A stretch of DNA of 20,757 nt from JAUVIB01 sp964424545. Its GTDB lineage: Bacteria > Calditrichota > Calditrichia > Calditrichales > Calditrichaceae. Position 1 is the stretch's first letter, and each line of letters begins with the position of its first letter. Below are positions 1-8,167 of this stretch, piece by piece. The stretch lies in assembly GCA_964424545.1 (NCBI GenBank), contig CAYRJN010000053.1, forward strand, positions 1 to 20,757. Direction: 5' to 3'. The notes under the pieces are model-generated. The model had not been told where the DNA came from and ran no database searches. It saw only the letters and a program-made list of their open reading frames with translations. A program made the translations under genes and the position numbers.

Positions 1-1
1 C

Positions 2-628
2 AGCAACCATTTTGTCTATCATGTTAAAATGATTAAAGGAAAGCCTTTTTGCGTAAAAACAAGCATTCCAAACGATATTCGCATCCGTAAGATGATTATC
101 AAAGAAATGGTTTTAAAAGAATTTTACGGCTATATCATTACCGAAGATAACCGTGTGTTTTTTATAATGTATGATAATTACAAACTTCAGCAAATTCCAA
201 GCGAGGGATATGACCAAAGAAGAGATCATATATTCATTGTCGGTAATCTTCTTTATCGTACTATTTCATACATTTCTACCAATTCCGTCAGAAGCCTTGT
301 TTTGAATCGCAAGTATGAACTAGTTGACCGTTACGAAACGCATTGGAAAGATAAAAATCAGCTGCTACCCGGGATAGTCGCCTCCTATATTTTCCCCTTC
401 ACCATATCAACGGAAGACCGTAGCAGTTATTTTAATAATATATTTATTAAACATCTCAGTTATAATGCAGTTTATTTAAATCTTTTCTTATTAATCCTTT
501 TGATTGCCTATTACAAAAAATCGCATATTGCATTGGCAAAAAACTGGCTTGATCTCATTTTCGTTATAATTTTCGGAATTTTCGGTTTTATTGCCGTTTT
601 GATTTTTAAAAGTGAAGACGTTGAATAA
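2..628 (+). CDS. C-terminal part of an unidentified membrane protein (5' end outside window)
   Basis: The reading frame is open to the left edge of the window, so this is probably the 3' part of a longer gene; the first ATG in view is at 29. From that ATG there are 199 residues: about 145 soluble residues with no motif I can name, then two hydrophobic segments (about 147-163 and 172-192), and a short charged tail. The stop lies 10 bases before the ATG of the iron-sulfur membrane protein, so the two are probably co-transcribed and may work together. Bacteroidota place a DUF4857-type membrane protein and ABC transporter genes beside similar iron-sulfur proteins. Membership in that family is possible but only a weak guess. 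Function unknown. Confidence 0.6.
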   Translation, partial: SNHFVYHVKMIKGKPFCVKTSIPNDIRIRKMIIKEMVLKEFYGYIITEDNRVFFIMYDNYKLQQIPSEGYDQRRDHIFIVGNLLYRTISYISTNSVRSLVLNRKYELVDRYETHWKDKNQLLPGIVASYIFPFTISTEDRSSYFNNIFIKHLSYNAVYLNLFLLILLIAYYKKSHIALAKNWLDLIFVIIFGIFGFIAVLIFKSEDVE

Positions 629-638
629 GGGGAAAGCT

Positions 639-2579
639 ATGTTTAAATATAGAAATATCTATCGGTACGTTTTACAATACAGCATTCTATCGCTTTTGCT
701 TTACATGTTAATTCGTCCGTTTTTTGACCCAACCTATCTGGCCGATTTTGAAGCCTACTGCCCGTTCGGGGGCATGCTTGCCTTTACCAGTTTTTTCGTC
801 AACACTTCTCTCGCTTGCAGCATGACGGAAACGCAAATTTTTCTCGGTATCGCGCTTTTTGCAGGCGTAATTATTCTAGGAAAGTTATTTTGCAGCTATA
901 TTTGTCCAATCGGTACGATAACCGAATGGCTGGGAAAATTAGGCCGTAAATGGAAAGTGCAAATTAAAGTCCGCGGAATTGCAGACAGAATCCTACGTAT
1001 TTTTAAATACGCTCTGCTGTTCATTACCGCCTATTTTACGGTCACCTCAAGCGAACTGTTCTGCAAAGAGTACGACCCCTATTATGCCTCGGTAACGGGT
1101 TTTGGTCATGATGTAGTTTTTTGGTACGCAATTATCGCCTTAATTATTACCATTATCGGCTCGATAATCGTCAGACAATTTTGGTGTAAATATTTTTGTC
1201 CGCTCGGCGCGATTACCAATATTTTTACTTACGGGCTGGCTTTTATCGGTATTATTGCCATCTATTTAATTCTCCTATCTTTGGGATTGCAAATAAGCTG
1301 GATATGGCCGCTTGCTATTATTACAATCGGAGGGTACATTCTAGAAATAGTGCGCTTAAAAGGTTGGAAACTGCCTCCTTTCAAAATAACCAGGGATGAA
1401 AATCTCTGTACAGATTGTAAACTTTGCGACCAAGCCTGTCCGGTTGATATTAACGTATCGGAATTGAAAACCGTCGAACATATCGACTGTCATCTGTGCA
1501 ACGATTGTATTTACTCCTGTCCGGTTCCCAACACCTTACAAATTAATAAAAAAGAACGCCGCTGGCTGCCCGCTTCCGCAGTAATCGTTTTAATTGTCGC
1601 CGGATTAATCGCCGCTTCGACAATCGAATTACCGACAATTAATAAAAAATGGGCAACGGAATCCCAAATTGAAAAAGCCGCCGTTTTTACGCAAAGCGGT
1701 TTGAAAAATGTTAAATGCTTCGGCAGCGCATCCTCCTTTGCGGCTAAGATGAGACGCGTAAAAGGAGTGCTCGGCGTAAAAGCTTTTGTTAAGTCGCATA
1801 CGGTAGAAATTTATTACGATCCGCAAGTGATTAACGACGAGAAACTAAAGGAATCCATTTTTACGCCTTCGCGCACATTGCTTAGAATGCCTAAGGTAAA
1901 CAATGCCGATATCTCTATCGTAATAATGAAAATCGACAAGCTATTCGATACGTACGATGTATTTTACTTTACAAAACTATTGCAAAGCAATAAGGGAATT
2001 TACGGATTTAAAACAAAATTCGGCGAACCGGTTGAGGCGGATATTTATTTTTCAAAAGACATGACTTCACCGCAAAAAATCAAGGAGCTGATTGAATCGC
2101 CTAAATTAACATACGCCAGCCGCGGTAAAACATATAATCAGGAGTTGAATTTTTCCGTTTCGTATATTGCGGATTCCATAAAAACAATAACAAAAGATAT
2201 CTTCGTAAAAGAGATGTTTAGCCCTTACAGCCGCGCCTTTAACGGCTACAGAAAATATGACCGGCAAGACCTTTCCATTTACCGCATTCCCATGCCGCAG
2301 GCTCTCTCTCCGGCCGCTATGCGTAATATTAAATATTTAACGGCTCATATCTCGGCCGATACGGGTATTGTGCGATTGCAAACCGTTTATCTCGACAGGC
2401 CTTATGCACAGGTATATTTTTCGCCTGCTTTAACCGATTCCAATTCCGTTTTTCGCTATTTAACCAGCGATACGCTGCGTTTTCAATATTCCAACGGGAA
2501 AAAAGGGATGCGTAAAAACCCATTTATATTTAGAGAGAAGGGGCGTGTTATTGCGGTAACAAAGGCAAAGAGCAAGTAA
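639..2579 (+). CDS. Polytopic membrane iron-sulfur protein (NapH/NosR/CcoG-like) with HMA-like C-terminal modules
   Basis: A 646-residue inner-membrane protein likely to carry electrons across or along the membrane. Several N-terminal membrane helices hold two CxxxCP motifs (C85/C89 and C183/C187), as in NapH, NosR and CcoG proteins. A two-cluster ferredoxin domain follows, with CxxCxxCxxxCP motifs at C257-C267 and C284-C294, each fit for a [4Fe-4S] cluster. After one more helix (about 311-328) comes a long, probably periplasmic tail. Residues about 345-410 resemble a heavy-metal-associated domain, with the usual GMxCxxC loop reduced to one cysteine (C360). Residues about 423-490 and 560-615 look like two more copies of the same fold. 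The ATG at 639 is chosen over the GTG at 612 because AAGGGG sits 6 bases upstream of it and because it starts just before the first helix. The partner and substrate are unknown. Confidence 0.85.
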   Translation: MFKYRNIYRYVLQYSILSLLLYMLIRPFFDPTYLADFEAYCPFGGMLAFTSFFVNTSLACSMTETQIFLGIALFAGVIILGKLFCSYICPIGTITEWLGKLGRKWKVQIKVRGIADRILRIFKYALLFITAYFTVTSSELFCKEYDPYYASVTGFGHDVVFWYAIIALIITIIGSIIVRQFWCKYFCPLGAITNIFTYGLAFIGIIAIYLILLSLGLQISWIWPLAIITIGGYILEIVRLKGWKLPPFKITRDENLCTDCKLCDQACPVDINVSELKTVEHIDCHLCNDCIYSCPVPNTLQINKKERRWLPASAVIVLIVAGLIAASTIELPTINKKWATESQIEKAAVFTQSGLKNVKCFGSASSFAAKMRRVKGVLGVKAFVKSHTVEIYYDPQVINDEKLKESIFTPSRTLLRMPKVNNADISIVIMKIDKLFDTYDVFYFTKLLQSNKGIYGFKTKFGEPVEADIYFSKDMTSPQKIKELIESPKLTYASRGKTYNQELNFSVSYIADSIKTITKDIFVKEMFSPYSRAFNGYRKYDRQDLSIYRIPMPQALSPAAMRNIKYLTAHISADTGIVRLQTVYLDRPYAQVYFSPALTDSNSVFRYLTSDTLRFQYSNGKKGMRKNPFIFREKGRVIAVTKAKSK

Positions 2580-2600
2580 TATGCAAGACGAAATAAATGA

Positions 2601-2626
2601 AAAAAGGCGCTTTAAAGCGCCTTTTT
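2601..2626. terminator. Bidirectional rho-independent terminator
   Basis: A perfect inverted repeat with arms 2601-2613 and 2614-2626 has a GGCGC core flanked by A-run and T-run. It lies between the convergent ends of the iron-sulfur protein gene (stop 2579) and rpmA (stop 2650), so the hairpin plus U-tract can serve transcripts from both sides. Confidence 0.85.
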
Positions 2627-2649
2627 TATTTACCCTATATCAATAAATT

Positions 2650-2907
2650 TTATTTTTCGCTGTAAACGCTGACCTGTTTACGACTTCTGTCTTTTCTTTC
2701 AAATTTTACATAACCGTCAATCTTGGCAAAAATAGTATCGTCGCTGCCGATGCCGACATTGTTGCCCGGATGGATTTTAGTTCCGCGCTGACGAACGATG
2801 ATTGAACCGGCTGTGATTCTTTGACCGGCAAATACTTTGACGCCGAGTCTTTGCGCGGCGCTCTCGCGACCGTTTCTGGAACTACCAACACCTTTTTTAT
2901 GAGCCAT
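2650..2907 (-). CDS. rpmA: 50S ribosomal protein L27
   Basis: 85 residues, the normal length for L27, which lies near the peptidyl transferase centre of the large subunit. The N-terminus starts directly with MAHKKGVGSSRNGR, so there is no cleavable N-terminal extension of the Firmicutes type. The conserved GTKIHPGNNVGIGSDDTIF core is present. It is the last gene of the rng-rplU-rpmA cluster. Only 2 bases separate it from rplU, and a strong AGGAGG lies 7 bases before its ATG. Confidence 0.98.
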   Translation of the reverse strand: MAHKKGVGSSRNGRESAAQRLGVKVFAGQRITAGSIIVRQRGTKIHPGNNVGIGSDDTIFAKIDGYVKFERKDRSRKQVSVYSEK

Positions 2908-2909
2908 AA

Positions 2910-3392
2910 TTAAGCCTCCTTTTTCTCAGCGGTTTTCTTAGGAGCGGCGGTCTTTTTATTTTCCGTTTTAGGCGCAACTTTAGTTTTCTTTACCTCTTTT
3001 TCCGCAACATCCGCTTTCTTTGTTGTTTTCGTAGCCGGAGCTTCTTTCTTTTCGGCTTTCGGGGCGGCCGCTTTTTTTACGGCGCCGATTTTATCAATCT
3101 GTATCATAGTATATTGCTGGCGATGCCCGTTTTTTACCTGATACCCTTTCCTGCGTTTTTTCTTAAAAACGATTACTTTTTTATCTTTTCCGTGCTCAAG
3201 AACCGTAGCGGCAACTTTAACGCCCTTTACAAACGGCGCACCGAATTCTACTTTTTTACCACCGTCATTGAAAAACAATACATTATCAAATTCCACTTTT
3301 TTACCGTCTTCGGTATGTAGTAGAGGAACTTTTATTATCTGTTTTTCCTGAACACGAAACTGTTTTCCTGCTATATCAACAATCGCGTACAT
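2910..3392 (-). CDS. rplU: 50S ribosomal protein L21 with a Lys/Ala-rich C-terminal tail
   Basis: 160 residues. The first ~104 (starting MYAIVDIAGKQFRV) are a standard L21, including the KxxRRKGYQxKNGHRQ segment that contacts 23S rRNA. The remaining ~55 residues are a low-complexity basic tail built of Lys, Ala, Pro, Thr and Glu. E. coli L21 is about 103 residues long, so the tail is an extra. Such tails on L21 are known in several phyla and are probably disordered and rRNA-facing. The start has GGAG about 7 bases upstream. A promoter-like TTGACA-17-TAAATT lies just ahead, inside the rng-rplU gap. Confidence 0.97.
   Translation of the reverse strand: MYAIVDIAGKQFRVQEKQIIKVPLLHTEDGKKVEFDNVLFFNDGGKKVEFGAPFVKGVKVAATVLEHGKDKKVIVFKKKRRKGYQVKNGHRQQYTMIQIDKIGAVKKAAAPKAEKKEAPATKTTKKADVAEKEVKKTKVAPKTENKKTAAPKKTAEKKEA
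2915..2920 (-). promoter_or_regulatory. rpmA Shine-Dalgarno inside the last codons of rplU
   Basis: AGGAGG on the - strand, 7 bases before the rpmA ATG, is formed by the final Lys-Glu-Ala codons of rplU. Translation of L21 therefore runs over the L27 ribosome binding site, which suggests translational coupling of two ribosomal proteins made in equal amounts. Confidence 0.7.
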
Positions 3393-3437
3393 CCGATTTC
3401 TCCACTTCTTTAATATTTTATTTTTGAACGAGCATTT

Positions 3438-3466
3438 AATTTAAGATTTCTATTGTATTTTGTCAA
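3438..3466 (-). promoter_or_regulatory. Sigma70-type promoter candidate for rplU-rpmA
   Basis: On the - strand a perfect TTGACA (3461-3466) is followed after 17 bases by TAAATT (3438-3443), giving a leader of about 40 bases before the rplU ATG. It lies in the 83-base gap after the rng stop, so it would give the ribosomal genes their own transcription start. No start-site data are available. Confidence 0.5.
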
Positions 3467-3475
3467 ATTATTTAT

Positions 3476-4987
3476 TTATAATTTTATCGCTTTTTCATTT
3501 TTACGATCATATACTTCAAAGGTTCCGATTGGTAGCCTTTCCTCTTTGACCAATTTTATTTTTATCCAATATTTCCACATCAGTTTTAATAGACGATTAT
3601 AACGTCCGTTCTTCATATAAGAATAGACTTCGGGCGTTGTTCGAATGGTAATACGCCGATCCAAACGTTTGGCTCTATAACGCTGAATCCAACGCTCAAT
3701 ATTGGATACAACCGTATTAAGCGTGGGCACCAAACCGGCACCGTCGCATACCGGACAGGTATCATTGATTGTATGAATTACGCTGGGCCGAACACGCTGC
3801 CGAGTCATCTCTATTAAGCCGAAGCGGCTGATGTTTTCAATTTTCGTAATTGAGCGGTCTTTGCCAAATTCTTTTTTCAGCTCCATATATACTTTTTTCT
3901 TATTATGATCATCCATCATATCGATAAAATCGATCACAATTAAACCGCCGAGATCACGTAAACGGGCTTGTCTCGCAATTTCTCGCGCCGCTTCCATATT
4001 AATTTTAAAGGAATTACTTTCATGGTCTTCGCGTCCGATAAATTTACCGCTGTTCACATCGATCGCAACCAGCGCTTCGGTTTGCTGAATAATAATATAA
4101 CCGCCGTTCTTCATCCATGAGCGGTTGCCCGTTAGTTTTTCAATCTCTTTTTCAATATTGTAAAAATCGAATATAGGTTCTTTATTTTTATAGTATTGGA
4201 CCTTATGCACTAACTGCGGCGCTACATATTTTACATATTGCTGTATCTCGCGCATTAATTTGCGCGAATCGACGATTACTTTATCCACATCAATGGTAAA
4301 CAAATCGCGAATTATACTGGAAGCCATGGCCATATCTTTGTAAATAAGCACAGGACTCGGTTCGCCCTTAATTTTTTTATCCAATTTCTGCCAAACGCTC
4401 AACAATTTATTCAAGTCTTTCTTGATCTCTTTATCGCTTTTACCATCGGCAACCGTACGGATAATAACGCCGAAATTTCTGGGTAAAATTTTCTGAGCAA
4501 TCTCTTTCAAACGGCGTCGTTCGGCCTGATTGGATATTTTACGCGATATGCCTATCTGACTGTTATTGGGAATCAGAACGACAAAGCGGCCGGGCAGCGA
4601 AACTTCCGCGGTAACGCGACAGCCTTTTGTACTAATGGGTTCCTTTATTATTTGAACTAAAATATCCTGACCTTTTTTCAGATTTTTTTCAACAATAAAT
4701 TTTTTTCGGCTGCCTTTATTCTCTTTTGTCTCCTCATAATCGATAAAATAGTCCTGATAAGAAGAAGATATATCAGAAAAATGCAAAAAAGCGTTTTGCT
4801 CATGCCCAATATCGATAAAAGCAGCCTGCATTCCGGGCAAAACGCGGCTCACCTTTCCTTTGTAGATGTCGCCTACCATCCTTTCATAATCGGGGCGTTC
4901 TACAAACAGCTCAACCAGTTTGGAATCTTCCACAATCGCAATGCGGGTCTCCTCATTGGTTGCATTAATTACAATTTCTTTCTTCAT
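3476..4987 (-). CDS. rng: Ribonuclease E/G family endoribonuclease
   Basis: 503 residues, close in length to E. coli RNase G (489) and lacking the long C-terminal scaffold of RNase E. Order: an S1 RNA-binding domain (about 38-128, with GDIYKGKVSRVLPGMQAAFIDIG), then the catalytic region. The two metal-binding aspartates are visible as D310 (VAIDVNSG) and D353 (VIDFIDM). The zinc-link motif CPVCxG is at C411/C414. It cleaves single-stranded AU-rich RNA in 16S/23S rRNA maturation and mRNA decay in the cytoplasm. The ATG has AAGGA about 9 bases upstream. It sits 72 bases after the radical SAM gene and 83 before rplU, the usual bacterial neighbourhood. Confidence 0.95.
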   Translation of the reverse strand: MKKEIVINATNEETRIAIVEDSKLVELFVERPDYERMVGDIYKGKVSRVLPGMQAAFIDIGHEQNAFLHFSDISSSYQDYFIDYEETKENKGSRKKFIVEKNLKKGQDILVQIIKEPISTKGCRVTAEVSLPGRFVVLIPNNSQIGISRKISNQAERRRLKEIAQKILPRNFGVIIRTVADGKSDKEIKKDLNKLLSVWQKLDKKIKGEPSPVLIYKDMAMASSIIRDLFTIDVDKVIVDSRKLMREIQQYVKYVAPQLVHKVQYYKNKEPIFDFYNIEKEIEKLTGNRSWMKNGGYIIIQQTEALVAIDVNSGKFIGREDHESNSFKINMEAAREIARQARLRDLGGLIVIDFIDMMDDHNKKKVYMELKKEFGKDRSITKIENISRFGLIEMTRQRVRPSVIHTINDTCPVCDGAGLVPTLNTVVSNIERWIQRYRAKRLDRRITIRTTPEVYSYMKNGRYNRLLKLMWKYWIKIKLVKEERLPIGTFEVYDRKNEKAIKL

Positions 4988-5059
4988 TCAAAATTTCCTT
5001 TATAAAAATATTTATGCTCCGTCTTTTTCCGGAGAAAATATGACGGTTTATTCACGATC

Positions 5060-7678
5060 TTATCGTACCAATTCCATCGGCGTATGAATACTTTCTCCAT
5101 TTTGTACAAGCTGCGCTTTCCTATGAACAGGGAATTGGTGGTTTGCCGTTTTTCCATTAAACAGCAATTGTAAAATTTCCGACATACGCACCGTACGATT
5201 TTCAATAGTGCGCGTGCGGACTTTCAAGCGTCGGCCATTAACCTCTAACTTCTCAATATAGGGACGAATATCGACCATTTTATAGCGCCCTTTAACTCGT
5301 CTTTGCGTTGGTATTTCTTTATGGCTTAAGACCTGTTGTATTACTTTTTCATCCAAATTTTCTTCCCCGAGATCAACCTCGTATTCAGCCGCGTTTATAA
5401 TTTGACTCAATGCAGCTATTTTCCCTTTAACCCTGCGAGCCGCTATCAACTTTAATCCTTCGGGCAAATAAGGATTAAAGGCTTCAACCACATCCCCTTT
5501 AAAGGAGCCTTTAATTTCCATATCAAGATATTCGGCGTCGCTGGTTACGCCAAGAGAAAGCGAGGGCCCGAACGACATTTTGGGATGCGGATTAAAACCC
5601 TGCGAGTAGACCAGGGGTATGGCGGCGCGCCTCGCAGCGCGAGAAAAGATTCGGATTAAATCAAGATGCGATAAATGGCGGCTGTAACCCTTCTTGTGAT
5701 AATGAACGCGGAAACGGAACGTCTCTTCTTGCTCTTCGGCTTTTCTATTGCTTTTAACAAAATTAAATTTTACGGACTTTTCATCCATCATTTTCTTTTT
5801 AAAATCAACATCGTAACATTTTGCATACTCTTTAAAACCATCGCGCTGAATACCGCAGGAAAAACAATAGCCTTTTTTGCAATCCTTTAAAGTTTTTTGT
5901 TTATAGGCGTTTTCCCGCTCTTTCGCTAAAAATTCTTTGGTCACCCCTTTGTTAATATGATCCCAAACCAACGGTCTATCAAGATAAAATTCCCGCGCAT
6001 ACTGTTCAAGAGCAAGATCATTCTCGTTAAAATATTTCCGCCATAAATCCATATTGAAATAATCCGTCCAGCCGTCAAATCCACCGCCGGCTTTCCATAC
6101 ATTATATATAACTTGAGTCAAACGCCGATCGCCGCGTCCCAATACGCACTCAATCAAGGAAACATCGGGATCGCGCCAACTAAATTTGACCTGCCGCATT
6201 TTAGAAAAACGATTGCGCAATAGCTCTATTTTTTCAAGAAAAACTTCCCGCGTATCTTGCGCTTCCCATTGAAACGGCGTATGCGGTTTGGGAGAAAACG
6301 GCGAAACGGAAACATTAAAGCGCACCCGACCGTAAGGTTTGCTCATTTTTATCGTCTCTTCCAAAAGATCGGCAATGGCTTCAATATCTTCCATAGTTTC
6401 CGTCGGCAGACCGATCATAAAATAGAATTTCAGCGTTTTCCAACCGTTGCGCAGGGCAATTTCAACCGAAGTGTATAAATCTTTGGCGGAAATATTTTTA
6501 TTGATTACCTGTCGCAGACGTTCGCTGCCCGCTTCCGGCGCAAAGGTAAACCCCGATTTGCGCACATCCGAAGCAAACGCGGCAATCTCTTCAGTGAAAC
6601 TGTCCAACCTCATGGAGGGGAATGATACATTAATATTTTTACCGTCCAAGGCCGCTTTCTCTTTTGCCATCAACTCCGACAAACGGGAATAATCGGAAAT
6701 GGACAACGAAAGAAACGAAACCTCTTCATAACCGCTGTTTTCGATAGCCGTTAAGGACTGCCGTACAATTTCCTGCGGCTCACGTTCGCGAGTAGGGCGA
6801 TATATCATGCCCGCATTGCAAAAGCGGCATCCTTCGGTGCAGCCGCGCATAACCTCAAGAGAAAGCCGATCATGGGTTACCTCTATTAAGGGGGTCAAAG
6901 GCGCATCTTCATAAAAATCGTTCTTTAACTCGGCGATGATGCGGGTTAATATCTCGTCCGGAGCGGAATTCTCCCATTTTTTCAGACGCATAAAATTGCC
7001 CTTTTCATCATAGAGCGGTTCATAAAACGAAGGAATATATACGCTGCGAATCTTACCGAGTTCTAACAAAATCTCTTCGCGTTTTAAACCGTTTTTTTTC
7101 GCATCCCTTACAGCTCTGCAAATTTCTATAAAGCCCTCTTCTCCGTCTCCGATAAAGAAAGCGTCAAAAAAATCCGCCACCGGTTCGGGATTGGCTGCGC
7201 TCGGACCGCCGCCGATGACAAAGGGATCGTTGTCCCTTCTGTCTCTCTGAAACAGCGGAACACCGCCCAAATGCAACATGGATAAAATGTTCGTATAGGT
7301 CAGTTCATATTGCAGTGTAAAGCCCACAATATCGAAATCCTTCAACGCCGTAAAGGACTCAAGACTGTATAAGGGAATATTTTGCTCCCTCATTTTCTCC
7401 TGCATATCTTTCCACGGCGCATATACGCGCTCCGCCCAAATATCATCTTCTTTATTCAAAATATTATAAAGAATTTTAAAACCGATAAAAGACATGGCTA
7501 GTTCATAAACATCGGGGAAAGCCAGCGCAACTCTAACGGAAATATCTTCTATATTTTTTCTAATGATATTTATTTCGTTTCCCACATAGCGTCCGGGCTT
7601 ATTAACAAAGGGCAGAATCTTTGTTTCTAATATATTTTCTATCGCTTTGTTTTTCATAAAATTACTCATATAAATCAT
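5060..7678 (-). CDS. Radical SAM protein, TIGR03960-TIGR03936 (DUF2344) fusion
   Basis: 872 residues. The N-terminal ~640 residues form a B12-binding-like and radical SAM unit of the TIGR03960 type. GGGPSAANPEPVADFFD and the following GDGEE lie at 157-181, and the CxxxCxxC that holds the SAM-cleaving [4Fe-4S] cluster is C280/C284/C287. Four further cysteines (C600, C605, C608, C621) could bind another cluster or a metal. Residues ~654-872 are the TIGR03936/DUF2344 domain (FRVHYHKKGYSRHLSHLDL, then QGFNPHPKMSFGP). In many bacteria these are two adjacent genes upstream of rng; here they are one chain. The substrate is not established; the link with rng-rplU-rpmA suggests RNA or ribosome modification. 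The start is uncertain: ATG codons at 7678, 7669 and 7657 all lack a clear Shine-Dalgarno. Confidence 0.92.
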   Translation of the reverse strand: MIYMSNFMKNKAIENILETKILPFVNKPGRYVGNEINIIRKNIEDISVRVALAFPDVYELAMSFIGFKILYNILNKEDDIWAERVYAPWKDMQEKMREQNIPLYSLESFTALKDFDIVGFTLQYELTYTNILSMLHLGGVPLFQRDRRDNDPFVIGGGPSAANPEPVADFFDAFFIGDGEEGFIEICRAVRDAKKNGLKREEILLELGKIRSVYIPSFYEPLYDEKGNFMRLKKWENSAPDEILTRIIAELKNDFYEDAPLTPLIEVTHDRLSLEVMRGCTEGCRFCNAGMIYRPTREREPQEIVRQSLTAIENSGYEEVSFLSLSISDYSRLSELMAKEKAALDGKNINVSFPSMRLDSFTEEIAAFASDVRKSGFTFAPEAGSERLRQVINKNISAKDLYTSVEIALRNGWKTLKFYFMIGLPTETMEDIEAIADLLEETIKMSKPYGRVRFNVSVSPFSPKPHTPFQWEAQDTREVFLEKIELLRNRFSKMRQVKFSWRDPDVSLIECVLGRGDRRLTQVIYNVWKAGGGFDGWTDYFNMDLWRKYFNENDLALEQYAREFYLDRPLVWDHINKGVTKEFLAKERENAYKQKTLKDCKKGYCFSCGIQRDGFKEYAKCYDVDFKKKMMDEKSVKFNFVKSNRKAEEQEETFRFRVHYHKKGYSRHLSHLDLIRIFSRAARRAAIPLVYSQGFNPHPKMSFGPSLSLGVTSDAEYLDMEIKGSFKGDVVEAFNPYLPEGLKLIAARRVKGKIAALSQIINAAEYEVDLGEENLDEKVIQQVLSHKEIPTQRRVKGRYKMVDIRPYIEKLEVNGRRLKVRTRTIENRTVRMSEILQLLFNGKTANHQFPVHRKAQLVQNGESIHTPMELVR

Positions 7679-8167
7679 TTAATTTATCAAATATAAAGTA
7701 TTTAGGCAAATCCATAAAAATTATTCAAAAGCTATGAAAGAAATAACTGAAAATAGGCGCGTTTTATTCGCAGAGTAAAAAAAATTATTCCGAAGTCTAA
7801 ATATAAAGTGAGAAGAAAACTTATATTTTATAGTCTCATAATTACAAAAAAATAACTTATTTCAACCATTTTAGATTGTCCGATTTAATGGGATAACCTA
7901 ACTGCAACAAATGACGAGATTTAGATTCCCATAGAAACATTCGGGAATGATAATTGGGGCGCGTATGACGGAATAATTGCATGATACACTAAATTTTGGC
8001 TTTCCGTTCTTATATATAGGATAGAGTAACACATATATTCTTTTTTTATATGTCAAACAAATCTTTATTACCGTTTTAACAAAATTGCCAAACTTTTTTT
8101 GGTTTTTAACCGATTTGGTATTATGATTAACGCTTTGGAAATTAAGAATCAATTAACGGGAGTCAAA
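7679..8167. other. Gene-poor divergent intergenic region (~490 bp)
   Basis: This AT-rich gap separates the radical SAM gene (- strand) from the SH3 lipoprotein gene (+ strand) and must hold the promoters of both; I could not single out a convincing one. A TTGCCT-17-TAAATT on the - strand would leave almost no leader before the radical SAM start. An open frame of 84 codons (7898-8152, -) has no usable start context or familiar protein pattern, and I do not annotate it as a gene. Part of the gap (7847-7887) resembles a segment at 17489-17590. Confidence 0.5.
7847..7887 (+). repeat. Dispersed repeat candidate, copy 1
   Basis: Two blocks recur in the same order and orientation at 17489-17590. 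Block A (7847-7863, AAAAAATAACTTATTTC) matches 17489-17505 in 16 of 17 positions. Block B (7867-7887, starting CATTTTAGATT) matches 17570-17590 in 19 of 21. The blocks are 3 bases apart here and 64 apart in the other copy. The AT-rich composition lowers the weight of the match. Confidence 0.35.

Noticed and set aside
612..638. GTG start at 612 for the iron-sulfur protein, overlapping the previous gene
   Set aside because: The ATG at 639 has a proper AAGGGG 6 bases upstream and directly precedes the first membrane helix.
7898..8152. 84-codon open frame on the - strand in the intergenic gap
   Set aside because: No ribosome binding site, low-complexity AT-driven composition and no familiar pattern; part of the surrounding gap looks like a repeat.
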